A stretch of DNA of 64,000 nt from Rhopalosiphum padi (lineage: Eukaryota > Arthropoda > Insecta > Hemiptera > Aphididae): positions 46,351,858 to 46,415,857 of the forward strand of contig NC_083598.1 of the NCBI RefSeq assembly GCF_020882245.1, in the 5' to 3' direction. The notes under the pieces are model-generated. The model did no database searches, had not been told where the DNA came from, and saw only the letters and a list, made by a program, of their open reading frames with translations. Shown here one piece after another: positions 40,261 to 51,270 of this stretch (the stretch's first letter is position 1; each line of letters opens with the position of its first letter). The position numbers and the translations under genes are program-made.

Positions 40261-41470
40261 GTCACTTAAAATCCAATATTCCATACACAGTAATACGCAC
40301 TATTGTACGTATGTTCACGTTTCACACGTTTAATCGTTGATACAGATCGTCATCGTTTAACTGCATTGACTCTGAGGTTCTTATTTCTTATAAATTCGGT
40401 TTTAAACGATAAAATAACACTGTACCTACAATATAATATTATTATTGTTATACGATTGTAAACAGTAATACATTTAAGTTCACAATACAATAATATTATA
40501 TTTTTTCATCTTTAAAACGCGTATCCAAACTAATTGTCATTAAATATATTCCAAATTATTTGTGGTTTACTCGTGTTGTAAAACTTTTAATATACGTTTC
40601 TCGTCAAATTACACTCCGGTATTTTCAGCGTATGAGTGCCAAAATAATAATTATAACAATAATAATGCATTTTTAAAATTTTAAACCATTATTTGTTCTC
40701 TCGTTTTAAAATCATAGTCATTTTTTTCCACAGACGTAACGTGAAGAAATTAATTGTATTTGATATTTACAATAGATCCCACACAAATAGTATCCCATCA
40801 AGGCCGTGTCGGAATACTTCAAAAACATTTCACTTATATTATATTATATCTTTACGATACATTATATTTCGTTTATACGGCATCTATTCGTGTTTATAAA
40901 ATGTCGTATAACTACTGCAATTTAAATCGAAATATAAGTTTGGATTTACGATCGATATAATAATACATCTATATCAGAGTTTAATATTATTTTACGGGGA
41001 GTATAATATTTTAGAAACATAAAAACGTCAAATCATTAATTGACCTATGAATTAAAACCTGATTAGTTTAATTCTCCGTCCAATTTAGTAGAATAATATC
41101 GTATGTCGTATAATATACCTACATAATATATTTATATTACTTATAGTTTATATTTGAGATTATACATTTATATGCATTCCGTTAGTAGGTATTTGTATAT
41201 AAAAAAAAAAACGTTTAATTTGTCACGGTTTTGGAGTTCTCACTAGTGTAATAATAATCAAGTTTAGTCTTTTTAAGTTCTAATTCATTGAAATACGAAA
41301 CAGTGTTGAAGATAATAATGTATAACAATATGGTTGATAAATGTTTTGGGGTATTGTTTCATATAAACCGAACAATGAAAATTAAAAAATGTCAATGTGA
41401 TTTTTTTTTTCTTGCAGCGTCAGTAATATTATGTATTTATTGCACAATTTAGAATAACGCACATTTATTA
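40261..41470. other. AT-rich DNA, probably intronic
   Basis: No gene seen. It lies between the upstream island and the signal-peptide exon, so it would be 5' UTR intron if the promoter call is right. Confidence 0.4.
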
Positions 41471-44226
41471 CCTATGGTAATGCTAAAACCTAACCATTGT
41501 GTGTGGTGTGTAGTATGTTTAACTCAGAGGATGGAATCGCGGCAAAGGGAGGGATTATTTCATTTTATATTATTTTTTTTTCGAATCTATCCAACGCGCG
41601 CACCCTTTAAAACGTCACGTTCGAATCGATATCGACGCGCATCACTTGCTACTGCCGCAGCAGCAGCCGCCGTGCCGTCAATCGCAACTGCGGGACACAA
41701 AAAGAAGAAGAGTCGAGTGCTCGAGTTCGTATACCACTATTATTATTGTTATATATACACCTAACTCCACACTGCTTTACGGCACTAACCTGGACCACAA
41801 GATGGGGTGTAGTCCCCATAATAATAATAATATAAAAAAAAAATCAGTGAAACCACCACCATGAAAAAAAACCAAAAGAACCAAATCGCCAGAACGACGA
41901 AATCCCATCAAACCCGCGTAATGGTATTTTCAAACGGAGCGTTATTAACGCGGAGGATATTGTATTATTATTATTATTATTATTATTATACAATCGATGA
42001 AAACATATTTTTCGCCTGGCCGAACGCGTTTCATTTTATATCATATATCTGATCGACGTGAGTGCGCCTGCACATATAGGTAGGTAGGTACTCGTGTTCT
42101 GATCAGCATATGAGCATAAATACATATACGTCTTATTATTATCACTTATTATTTTACGCACTAGAAAATAATTGTTAATTATAATGTATACGTATAAAAT
42201 ATATAAGAGAAGTGAAAAGGTGTACGCGACGACGACGCGTGTATGTGTGTGAGTACAAGCGCGCGTAAAAAAGATTGCCGTCTACCGATAAAAAAAAATA
42301 ATAATAAAAAAAAAAACCGAAGCATTTGTCAAGTACTCCGGTGAACTCGGTTGACCCCGCTCCACCGCCGCGCTCTTCCATACTAAGACCCATAAATCAC
42401 GGACGCCATCCCGCCCGCGCGACCGTTCCAGTTTAATGAGTTTGTTATTATTTTAGTCGCATTGTATATTATATCGTTGCGCGTGTGCCTTATAAGCGGA
42501 TAAGTCGAACACCACCGGTCAGCAGTCGACGTGTGTTTACGAGAAATCCAAGAGAGAGAGAGAAATTTAACCCTATTCCTCTTCATCTTGGTTAGGTTTT
42601 CCGGAATTATAGGAGGGGGAAATGAGAACAAAAAATCTACGGTTACATTTTTCTATTCTTTCCTATATATTATAATCGACGAAGAGTGCAATTTAAAATA
42701 TGCATAAGTTGCACAAATATGTGTATAGATCGCCGGCAATTTGAACATGTCATTGTTTTTTTTTTTGTTCGTTATCTTAACTGTGTATTATAATAAGATA
42801 GACGATGATAAATTGCATCTACTGTAGCACTGTTGACAAACCGTATCGCAGCAGGTAATTCTGAATCCTTGCTGGCCGGTCTATGCATCTTCAACATCCG
42901 CTGCTGAGTCGCTGTGAAACAATCGTACACGCTCAAAACAATACGAGACCTTTATATTACTATTATACGTTTGTATATTATGATTTATCGTTAAAGAAAT
43001 AAAGACTGCCTATTATAAAATTATCGGGAGCAACCACTCATATAATCCAAAAAGGGGTAGTTATACTTTTTATGGGTGGTTAACTGAATACTACGTAATT
43101 ATCGAGGTAATTATTTAGATAATACATAAAAAAAATTCGTTTTACAATGAATTTAGAAGAAAAGTAGTGACCCTTGTAAATTTAGTATAGGAGTGTGAAT
43201 GGTCTTATGAGACTTGCTTCATGAGTTTCAGAAACTTAAACCGTTTCATTATGACGGGTATATCCATGTGATAAAATCCTTCGTCGACAATATTCGTCGT
43301 CCATAGCTAACTTTAATATACGATATTGGCTTGGGTTCTCTGACGGGATTTTGAACAAAACATCTTGAATAATAACTGGTCGCAGTAGATTGAGATTCAG
43401 CGGCAAAGATATACGTGTGCACTGGCACTTTAGTACCTATATATTATGGAAAATTTAAATTTATTAAAATTTATACCTACGACCTAATATATCTAATAAT
43501 AATATATGATTATAATAATGGTCGGGCGCGGGTGACGACGACGAGACGATCAGTCTTTCTATGTGCCGTGTATAAATGACGGCTTTTATTGGACAATCGT
43601 CTGTTATGCGTGGAATATAAAAAGTACAAAAATGTCAACATCGGCAGCTCGGAAGGACATTAATTGGAAACCGGACGGACAGTTTTGTGCGAGTGGCGAC
43701 GACGGCGGCGGTAGATGCGAAGATAATGTCGGCGGAACAATGGTGGGGACAGAATAAAAAAAAAATGTATAATATAATAACAATAATAAACGGGATCTTT
43801 CGATGGCGACTTTAGAAGTCATTATCAAACGCACCACACTGCATATTATACGTATTATACATCTCGCGATACTATAGGTAATATTATTATTATTGCAAGT
43901 TATATATACGAGGTTGCAGTCCGGAGCAATAATAATAATAATAATAACGCTCAGCCCTACCGTTGGCGTTGTTGCACTTGTCAGCCGTGAGCATGTGCAA
44001 TGCATAATATTATTGTATAAACTATATATTATTATAATATTATAATGATATTGTTGTGCAAATGTGCTGCAGTGATCTTTATAGACAATAATTGTATATA
44101 TAATTTTCGCTTGGTACAATGGTGTTATTTTTTACACGATGCCTATGTATATATAACTTAAATAAAGGTGCTCAAGTGTATTATATAATATATGTGAATT
44201 ATATTCGTTTGTTTGTGTATCCGCAG
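41471..44226. other. Mixed-GC DNA upstream of the signal-peptide exon, probably intronic
   Basis: CpG-bearing patches at about 41.58-41.72, 42.2-42.6 and 43.52-43.76 kb. A 42.4-42.6 kb minus-strand frame and a 43.6-44.1 kb minus-strand frame of 171 codons read repeats and Ile strings. The last 100 bases become T-rich before the acceptor at 44226. No gene seen. Confidence 0.4.
41963..41990. repeat. (ATT)n microsatellite
   Basis: Nine ATT units in a patch of mixed composition about 2.3 kb before the signal-peptide exon. Confidence 0.9.
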
Positions 44227-44296
44227 GAAAGAAAAACATTCAGCAATGAGGAGAAGGTAGCCGTCGCCACTAACCGTCGTCGTCGCCACTGCAGTC
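44227..44296 (+). other. 5' untranslated part of the signal-peptide exon with its splice acceptor
   Basis: A pyrimidine- and T-rich tract ending in TGTATCCGCAG at 44226 looks like a splice acceptor, so transcribed sequence probably begins at 44227 and is joined to an upstream noncoding exon. The 70-base leader is much richer in G and C than the DNA before it, and the composition changes sharply at the AG. The upstream exon would most simply lie in the GC-rich island at 38.7-40.3 kb, which is inference. Confidence 0.6.
44246..44260 (+). promoter_or_regulatory. Four-codon upstream ORF in the leader
   Basis: ATG AGG AGA AGG TAG encodes Met-Arg-Arg-Arg and stops 36 bases before the main ATG, in the same frame. 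Short upstream ORFs of this kind can lower translation of the main frame. The stop also shows that the main protein cannot be extended upstream within this exon. Confidence 0.5.
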
Positions 44297-44453
44297 ATGC
44301 ACAAGTATCACCAACAGCACTACGACGACAGCAACCATCACCACCACTATCGCCGCTTCCACAACTACCTCAATAATCATCACCGATGCTGTCTCGCCGC
44401 GGTGTTTCTGCTGCTGGCCGTCGCGATCATCAGCCCTGGACGAACCGAACACG
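44297..44453 (+). CDS. First coding exon (signal peptide) of an unidentified secreted or membrane protein, partial
   Basis: The exon encodes 52 complete residues plus one base of the next codon. Residues 1-30 are polar and rich in His, Tyr and Asn, with 10 His in this segment and a HHHH run at 14-17. Residues 31-46 (CCLAAVFLLLAVAIIS) form a classic hydrophobic signal or signal-anchor core, followed by a PGRTEH segment where signal peptidase could cut. An in-frame TAG at 44258-44260 closes the frame upstream, so 44297 is the first possible ATG for this product. It has G at -3, a moderate start context. The exon ends GAACACG before GTAAGC, a strong donor giving a phase-1 junction just after the signal peptide. 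This layout is common in extracellular receptors and adhesion proteins, for example immunoglobulin-superfamily and cys-loop receptor genes. No downstream domain is visible, so no family is assigned. That it is a real signal-peptide exon is fairly secure; its identity is unknown. Confidence 0.72.
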
Positions 44454-44459
44454 GTAAGC
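44454..44459 (+). other. Splice donor, phase 1
   Basis: GTAAGC directly follows GAACACG. It matches the insect donor consensus at +1 to +5 and sits just past the signal-peptide core. The intron starting here either runs out of the window or ends at a nearby acceptor at 44633, which is less likely. Confidence 0.65.
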
Positions 44460-44633
44460 ATACAACTTGCATTGTATTTATAGTTTATATACTTATAGGC
44501 ACACGAATAGTGTATAATAATGCCCCAATGTCGGCACTGTATAGTTATAATAAATATTATTACTTATTGTATATCGTCTCGCACTGTATACTTACTATAA
44601 TACTATATAATATCAACCGTTATTGTTGTTTAG

Positions 44634-44725
44634 GATCGGAAATGGCCAACATATGGCATACTCGAAAAACCCACTCGACTATATCTCGTAATATGTACAA
44701 TATTATAATAATATATATATTATAG
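44634..44725 (+). other. Possible in-frame short second exon ending in a stop
   Basis: TATTGTTGTTTAG at 44621-44633 resembles an acceptor. Splicing 44454-44633 (180 bases, a multiple of three) would keep the frame and give 30 more residues beginning GSEMANIWHTRK, then TAG. The product would be an 82-residue secreted peptide. Retaining the intron also stays open and gives 142 residues. The tail is AT-rich and Ile/Tyr-rich, which looks like translated noncoding DNA, so a long intron is the preferred reading. Confidence 0.15.
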
Positions 44726-44755
44726 GTAGGCAATAGTATCGTGTTTCGATTACAG

Positions 44756-44767
44756 ACACAGACACAG

Positions 44768-44826
<59 letters not shown>

Positions 44827-44834
44827 CACACACA
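44756..44834. repeat. (CA)n / (GACA)n microsatellite
   Basis: Almost pure CA dinucleotides interrupted by GACA and AACA units, starting just after an acceptor-like GATTACAG. It lies 300 bases past the signal-peptide exon and is presumably intronic. Confidence 0.95.
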
Positions 44835-46680
44835 TACCCGCCCACCAATACAGTGTTCCTCTCTGCCGTGTGTACTTCCTTGGAGAGTCTTCTTGCAGCA
44901 GAAGCAGCAGTGGCAAAACCATATAGAAATATAGTATTATAGTACCTACATCCGATTAATATATTATATTTTTAAAGTCATGAACTATCATGTTTTTGCC
45001 ACGAAACACTACAGATACACCTATATATTATGGTATTACATTGGAGATATAATCCTTGTTCCTAAATATTCGTAGTATTTTTTTTTGTATTATTATCAGA
45101 CCGATTTCTAACTACCCCACATCGTTTCTGCTCCCGTGAATGGCGTTCTTTTGTTATGTTAGCGATTTACAAATATTAGTTTAATACTTGTCGACTTGGA
45201 AAAGTATGCATGTTAATAAACTCACCAGTTCCCATAAAAAAATACGTATCCGGTCGTTAAAATGTCACGTGTCTCACGTAAAAACACGTCTCCAACGGTA
45301 CACTCATAAATTACTACATCATAGTGTGTTTGTGTATATATAATATATGCCGCGTGTACTTTATGGGCAATTTTTTTTTGGTTGAATCTTAAAATCAAAA
45401 TCGATCGCAGTCACGTTTAAATGTTTTACACATATTCTGTTTTAAATTTACTACACAGAATAATATTAATAAAATACTTGTCATGTTATCGTTATTTATC
45501 GGCATTTTTATACCTAATTAACGAAACGTTATAGCTTATAGATATTTAGTCTCGAGTAGTCGAGTGTAATGTTTGAATAAAATATATTAACGACATATTA
45601 AAATATAATGACATTTTGTCACTTAAACAATATACACTATATATATATATATATACAGTATACACGCTAAAAATGTTGTCTAAACTTTAATTTTCAAACC
45701 AATTTAAATTATTTAAATTAATTTGTACCTTACTCAATATTGTAAGGTATAGTTGCTCATAACCCTATTTTAAGTTCGTTCATTTTGATGGATCATCAAA
45801 TTATATGTCGTGTGCTTTTTTAAATAATATATATTATATATAATAATTTAGACGGAGCTGAAAAGTGTTGAGTGTGTATAATTTTACGTTGGTCCATTAT
45901 CTAGTGTATAGTGGCTTGTAATTTGAAAATAAGGTGTAACTATTGTAATAATCTGTTTCCCTGCATTTTTTTTCTATACAATACAAACATTTAGTCATTA
46001 TAGGTAGTAGGTACCTACGAATTTACGTTCATAGAATTTATAAAATATTTTTATTGTATAAATTTCCAAATCACATTTTTTATCCACTTACCATAGCTCT
46101 CAAGTCGACTCTCTATTATTATATTGTTTAATATACTGCACTATCTAGTTTAATCCTAATTTGTAACAAGAAATGGTGGGAGGAAGGTAACGTCAAAGCT
46201 TGTGTACATACGCCACCTGAACACATTAAATTACTTAATACGTGTTACATGTTTTATTGTAAATATTTTTGCGTTGCGAATATCGTAATTGTATTATGAT
46301 ATCGTTTGTTTTAAAGCGTTATGTTGCATTCGCCATGGGTCGTGTTATGTTATAATAATTTCATACTCTTTTCCCGAAAAACAGTTATAATGACAATATT
46401 TACTTTTACGAAATTTTATATTTTAATAATTCTTAATAATAACGCCGACATGCGAGATTTGATTATGTATGTCTGTGTTGAACATTTTTTTTAAGTGTAT
46501 TCCAGACATATTTCGGTATATAGTATATACGACTTTCACTGTAGAGCTATTTCAAGAGTGGCTCATCATACACGTCATCGGTTTGTCTGACGTGAACGAT
46601 ATCATTTTTTTTTGTCAGTCGCTGCGAATAATAAAGTCTTTCTCTAAAACGTTGAACTTCTCTTTTTTTTCACACACATG
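44835..46680. other. AT-rich DNA after the signal-peptide exon, probably intronic
   Basis: No exon recognised. Confidence 0.45.
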
Positions 46681-47330
46681 TAAAAATTAGTATAATTAAA
46701 CGACGACACGCTGCATGCATCCCCGAAATTGAAAATTATTTTTGTATACCTACATATAACTGCGCGACGACAACGCGAATAAGCGATCAAAGCATCTACA
46801 TTTAGATAATATATTATTCCGTCTCAACTATTTATTTTAAGTCATAATTTTATACTACAGTATAGTCAGTAGGTATCTATCTTAAGCGCTTACACATCTT
46901 AATACTATATGCATTTACACATTAAGTAGGTACTTATAGCTACTATACAACAACTATATCGCTATTACATATACGTACGCGCGTTATTATTGTATTTTTA
47001 AAACACACACACAAACAAACGCGCGTATTAATATTTCATTTTCTATGCACACAACAACGACGGCGTACGGGCGACGGCCAATCATCGCAGTAGGAACGAA
47101 TTTCGTGCGCGCATTCTTAAATCAACATGCCCGGAGACTCCCCGGGGCCTTTTCCCGCACGACCGTCCGCTACCCCCGCCGCCACCTTCCGGTTTTCGTG
47201 TACCGCCACCGCCGGAGCGGTCTGTAAACGCGCGTGACGTTCTCGATATTATTATATTCTCTCTCGGAGTCTCGCGGTCCGTATTTCATTTTATGGGGCC
47301 GTTTAAAAACAAAACAAAACTATATAAATA
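46681..47330. other. Small GC-rich block
   Basis: About 47.04-47.28 kb is GC- and CpG-rich. A 36-codon ATG frame (47127-47237) reads MPGDSPGPFPARPS and onward and ends in Lys-Arg-Ala. It is too short and proline-rich to call. It may be a regulatory block or a noncoding exon. Confidence 0.25.
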
Positions 47331-47719
47331 ACGTATAAGGTACACACGAGGTAATTTAACATATTTCTTCACTATACCTATATAATATACTCGTATATAT
47401 TACATATATACTACAATCCTTATGTATAGATATACACTCACTACTTAACAAACGAGTGAAACCAACACCATTATCGTCTATATGTATACAACGGACTCTT
47501 CTCTGTATACATATTATATTGTATAACTATACTTATACCTTCACTGGTCGAAACCGTCAAACTCGCACTAATATATTATATCAGATATGTATATGTGTAT
47601 ATGTGGCTATTCCGGTGCGGGCACCCTCCCGCGAAGACTTAACCCCAATGACTATGCATGTATATGTATATATATATACACTCACACACACATATACATA
47701 TATATAATATAAATTTATA

Positions 47720-48307
47720 TTATATATTATGTGTATGGATATAATATGTAATATTGTACATGGTATGACGGGGTCGTCTGTATAATATATATATATATAT
47801 GATGTGTGTGTATAGCTTGCGAGCAATAACATTTACGACGTCCATTACGCTTTGATGGGCAAAACCACGAAACGCTTCTAATGTGTCCATCATTCTTGTT
47901 GCCGTTGTGTCGGTAGAGGCTTTCCGGAGGACTGAAAAAAAGTCGCCAATATTGCTGCACATGGGCAAATGGGTCGTAAATGAGATATATTGAACGTAAT
48001 CGGTGTCTTGAAACACTACATGAACTATCAGCTTTATATATATATTGTGATTTTGTCCCAGAGCTATAATGTATATAAGTATGCGCAAAGGGGATGAAGG
48101 GAGGAGGTGATTTCTAAAATGTCGCAAGGAAAAATATGTCCCTCCGATCCGTGCAGAATCGTGGTAACAGCTTTTTAAACCGTTACGGCTACCATTCATA
48201 ACGCTAAATGCGTTCAATAAACGTTTTTCTACTTTTGTTTTTGTTACCGTTGTGTATATATATTTTATATATTTTGTTGTATTTTTTAGTTTTTTATGAG
48301 CACTCAC
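47720..48307 (-). other. 195-codon minus-strand open frame of doubtful coding status
   Basis: This is the longest open frame in the window. It begins at a GTG codon, and the first ATG is 37 codons in. The last 40 codons read through TA/TG repeat DNA into strings of Ile, Tyr and His, which is a sign of noncoding sequence. The middle (about 47820-48210) is less AT-rich and reads like ordinary protein, for example FFSVLRKASTDTTATRMMDT. Within it, TTTTTTTCAG at about 47930-47939 (minus strand) is a possible acceptor. It could be a transposon-derived fragment, a single exon, or chance. Confidence 0.15.
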
Positions 48308-49356
48308 GGATACGGATTTTTAAAAATCGCTTAGAAATGAAACGAATACATATTTTTTGTGCCAATATTATTTGTTCGTCGAATAAATCATTTCAAGCGT
48401 CCATTAACTGTAGGACTTTTAAAACTTAAAACCCGGCTTAACTCGTACACACTTACAAACTGTCAGCAACATATATACACTAGTGTCCAGCCAATAGTTT
48501 TGTTTTGTTTTGGTATCCATCATACGCGTGATGTGTGTACACACAAACGGCGGTAGTCTTCTTGGAAAACCATAATAAATTCTAAAACGATCTAACATGC
48601 GTACAAATTACACGCAACGAATTATTTGTCTAGAACAAATAATAATTAAAAAATACTGAGTGAACTAGACGTGTATTAAATAATGTTCACCGCGCGTGTC
48701 CCAGGGAAAACTTGACGTTGACGCGTTTTTTTATTATTATTATACCATCATTATAAACTAAGCAGCTACAGAAAAACAGACATACACACACACACACACA
48801 TACGCACACTAACAGAAATCGTATAGGTGCATAGAATATATACATATACTTTATTAATATACACATAACCGGGCCGCCCGTGGGAGTAGAAAACGTTTAT
48901 TACGCCTGCATATCGCATAGAAGAGATGTATCCTCATTGTTTATTCATACGTTATTCTCGACTCTCTCGACAATCCGTTTATTGTTTTATTATTTTAATT
49001 CTGGACGACGGCGGCGGCGGCGATGGCGACGACGATGAGTACGTATACATAGAAACAAATAACGAAATGGATTGAACTCCCACGAGACTCCAATTAAAAA
49101 AATTAAAAACTAAATACAAAACGATTCGAAAACAGACGTGAGAAAAAGATTTTTACTAAGAAACAGCCTTTCGGTTGACTATACATTACATAATCTCCCC
49201 CACCACCACCACCAAATCAGGCAATCATATACGTTAACGTGGATTTAGGGTCATGCTATTATCAAATTTCAGAAAACTCATAAAGCGGTTCGTAAATGCG
49301 TTGTTTTGATCTAACGTTGTGTGTGTGTTTGTCTTTCAGCGATTGTGGTTCGTTAC

Positions 49357-49393
<37 letters not shown>

Positions 49394-49789
49394 AAATGAG
49401 AATGAAAAAGAGAAAATCAGAGACGTCCATCCATATATATGTGTATATATAGTTTCTGGCCACGATTCGTATACCTTATCCCGCAGCGCATTGTTGTATT
49501 TTCGTATACCATCACACGAGACAAACTTCACCGCCTACCCGTTTTCGGCTTTGTTCGGTCGCGACGGCGGGAGGGATGTATATGTTCTTATATATATATA
49601 TATATATAATACAGGGTTTTTAATTGAAACGGCGCAGGTTCGAAAATCCCGTTTGAAAGGTTTGTCCGTGTATAGTATGATGTAAGTATATATATATACA
49701 CACGCGCGCATTGTTTGCTTTTCGATAAACATCGTCTCTGGTTGTGCGGAATTTTGCGAGGAAAAAAATAATATAAACTGCGTTGCGAG
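48308..49789. other. Mixed DNA between the doubtful minus-strand frame and the second island
   Basis: CA tract at about 48780-48800, a GGCGGCGGCGGCGATGGC run near 49.01 kb and the (AG)15 tract. No gene supported. Confidence 0.45.
49361..49390. repeat. (AG)15 microsatellite
   Basis: Thirty bases of pure AG, 21 bases after an acceptor-like TTGTCTTTCAG ending at 49339. The open frame running through it is made of Arg-Glu repeats and is not taken as coding. Confidence 0.95.
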
Positions 49790-49862
49790 GTTAGGAAGAG
49801 GCCACCGCGTAATATTTTCCGACTAAATTTTCTTATTATTTTTTTTTCCGAAACCTCCCCGC

Positions 49863-50297
49863 GTGACAGACCTCGCCGCCAGTCGGACGCGGCGTTGTTC
49901 TCTCGGGGAAAGAAAAATGAGAACCGGCCGTACAATAACGCAATATTCCCCTCTCGCGCACCGTTACGTACGCGGGCCCGCTCGCGGGATACGTGCACGC
50001 CGCACAACCGTGTGTCATACGTGTTGGTTTTGGCTGCGGGCCCGCGCGCCTGGGAAACGTAATCTCATTACCGCCGCCACCGCCTCTTCGTCCGCCTCGT
50101 CTTGCTTCGCTCGCTCCGCCACGGCACGGCAACAGAGTCGTCCGAAGAGGGTTGGGCGGCGGCGGTGGTGCGTGTGTGTTTCTCGTGCGATTGCCGCCGC
50201 CCGATCGATATATGCCGTCGTTGTCGTCGTCGTCGTCGTCGGCCGGTGGGCGGGCGGGCCGGAGGAAGGCGCAGTCGGCAATGACGGTGCGGCGAAG
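49863..50297 (+). other. Candidate GC-rich first exon ending at a strong donor
   Basis: GCGAAG|GTGAGC at 50298 is a strong donor at the end of the GC-rich block. The 5' end given is arbitrary because no start site can be seen. If it is coding, an ATG at 50212 would read MPSLSSSSSSAGGRAG and onward to the junction, but serine from a GTC repeat is typical of translated repeat DNA. I favour a noncoding leader. Confidence 0.25.
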
Positions 50298-50510
50298 GTG
50301 AGCTGTGCGCGAACGGTGGGTGGGTGAAGAGTATCACGTTTTCCGCGTTGGGTTACCTCGCGCGCCGCGCCGTCACCGACGATATTTACGAGCTCATCCG
50401 TCTGCGGCGGTGGTGTATGTGTGTGTGTGTGTGCGCCGCGCGCGTTATGACTGTGATTCACGTGATGTTGCCGCGTAAATCATTCGTCATGTACGCGAGG
50501 CGGCGGCGGC

Positions 50511-50587
50511 GTTATTATTATTATTATTATCATTATCATGATCATCATCATCGTCGTCGTCGTCATCGTCATCGTTATTATTATTAC
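50511..50587. repeat. Mixed ATT / ATC / GTC trinucleotide tract
   Basis: ATT units grade into CAT/ATC, then GTC, then back to ATT. They share a three-base period, which suggests one tract that drifted by point mutation. Confidence 0.9.
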
Positions 50588-50713
50588 TGCTACTATATAC
50601 GAATAACACACGAGCGTATACTGCACAGCACACTATAGGTTTATACCACTTACCTGTAACTGGTATATATAGTATATAATATACATACCGCGATTTAGGA
50701 TGCGTGTATATTA

Positions 50714-50715
50714 TG

Positions 50716-50746
<31 letters not shown>

Positions 50747-50747
50747 A
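50714..50747. repeat. (TA)n (TG)n microsatellite
   Basis: TA run passing into TGTGTGTG just downstream of the second GC-rich island. Confidence 0.9.
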
Positions 50748-51270
50748 TTATAATAGAGAATAATATATATATTGCTGGAGTGCGTGCGTCGTTTAAAGCC
50801 GCGGCAAAGCCGCCACCGTCATCGTCGTCATCACGACCGAGTTTTTTTCCCGTTCTTTTATCTGTGTGTACAGTCCGGATACGGTACACGAATTCTTTTT
50901 CCGCGCCGTAATAATGTTACGTGCAGCGTATTATACGTGTGTGCGAGACTGTATTATATTATATTATTGTTATTATATTATTCTATATATTCTCGCTCGT
51001 ACTATTTCTTTGATATAGTATGCGCCGTGTCCAGGACTTCGAGTTACGAGGGAGCTCAACGAAAACGACGAATCCCTTTCCTGCAGGTCTCGCGTCCGAT
51101 GTCGGAATTGGTGAAACGCGCATATATTTCGCCCCTCGGGATTCAGTCGCTTACTATTCTTATACCGCACGCCCGCGATCGATACTTCCTGTCGATTTCC
51201 CCCCTCGAATCCATAACAGCCGTATACCTCTTGTACGGCGGTCGGTTTAAGACTATCGGGTTGTGAACTG
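50748..51270. other. GC-richer flank of the second island
   Basis: A 164-codon + frame runs through it from a TTG codon. The middle reads Tyr/Ile/Leu strings from TATTATA repeats, so it is probably chance. CTTTCCTGCAG at 51086 is acceptor-like. No product recognised. Confidence 0.3.

Larger units (their letters stand above)
49790..50640. promoter_or_regulatory. Second GC/CpG-rich island, candidate alternative promoter
   Basis: This is the most GC-rich DNA in the window, with dense CpG, (GTC)n at 50222-50241 and a mixed ATT/ATC/GTC tract at 50511-50587. Every frame on both strands is open for long distances because TA-containing stop codons are rare, and the translations are runs of Arg, Pro, Ala, Ser or Thr. 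I read it as noncoding promoter or 5' UTR sequence. It lies 5.4 kb downstream of the signal-peptide exon. It could start a transcript lacking the signal peptide, a separate gene on the + strand, or a minus-strand transcript. Confidence 0.35.

Noticed and set aside
43604..44119. 171-codon minus-strand frame
   Set aside because: Dominated by Ile, Asn and Thr runs from AAT/TAT repeats; no domain.
44620..44922. Frames across the CA tract on both strands
   Set aside because: Pure translation of a dinucleotide repeat (Val-Cys or Thr-His).
49296..49685. 129-codon + frame through the AG tract
   Set aside because: Contains Arg-Glu repeat translation and a TA repeat tail; the start is not an ATG with support.
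50015..50461. 148-codon minus-strand frame in the second island
   Set aside because: Low-complexity Thr/Pro/Arg/Ala; all frames are open here because stops are rare in GC-rich DNA.
50648..50656. Perfect minus-strand donor CAG|GTAAGT
   Set aside because: The sequence before it on that strand is AT-rich with no open frame or acceptor; a 9-base match is expected about once by chance.
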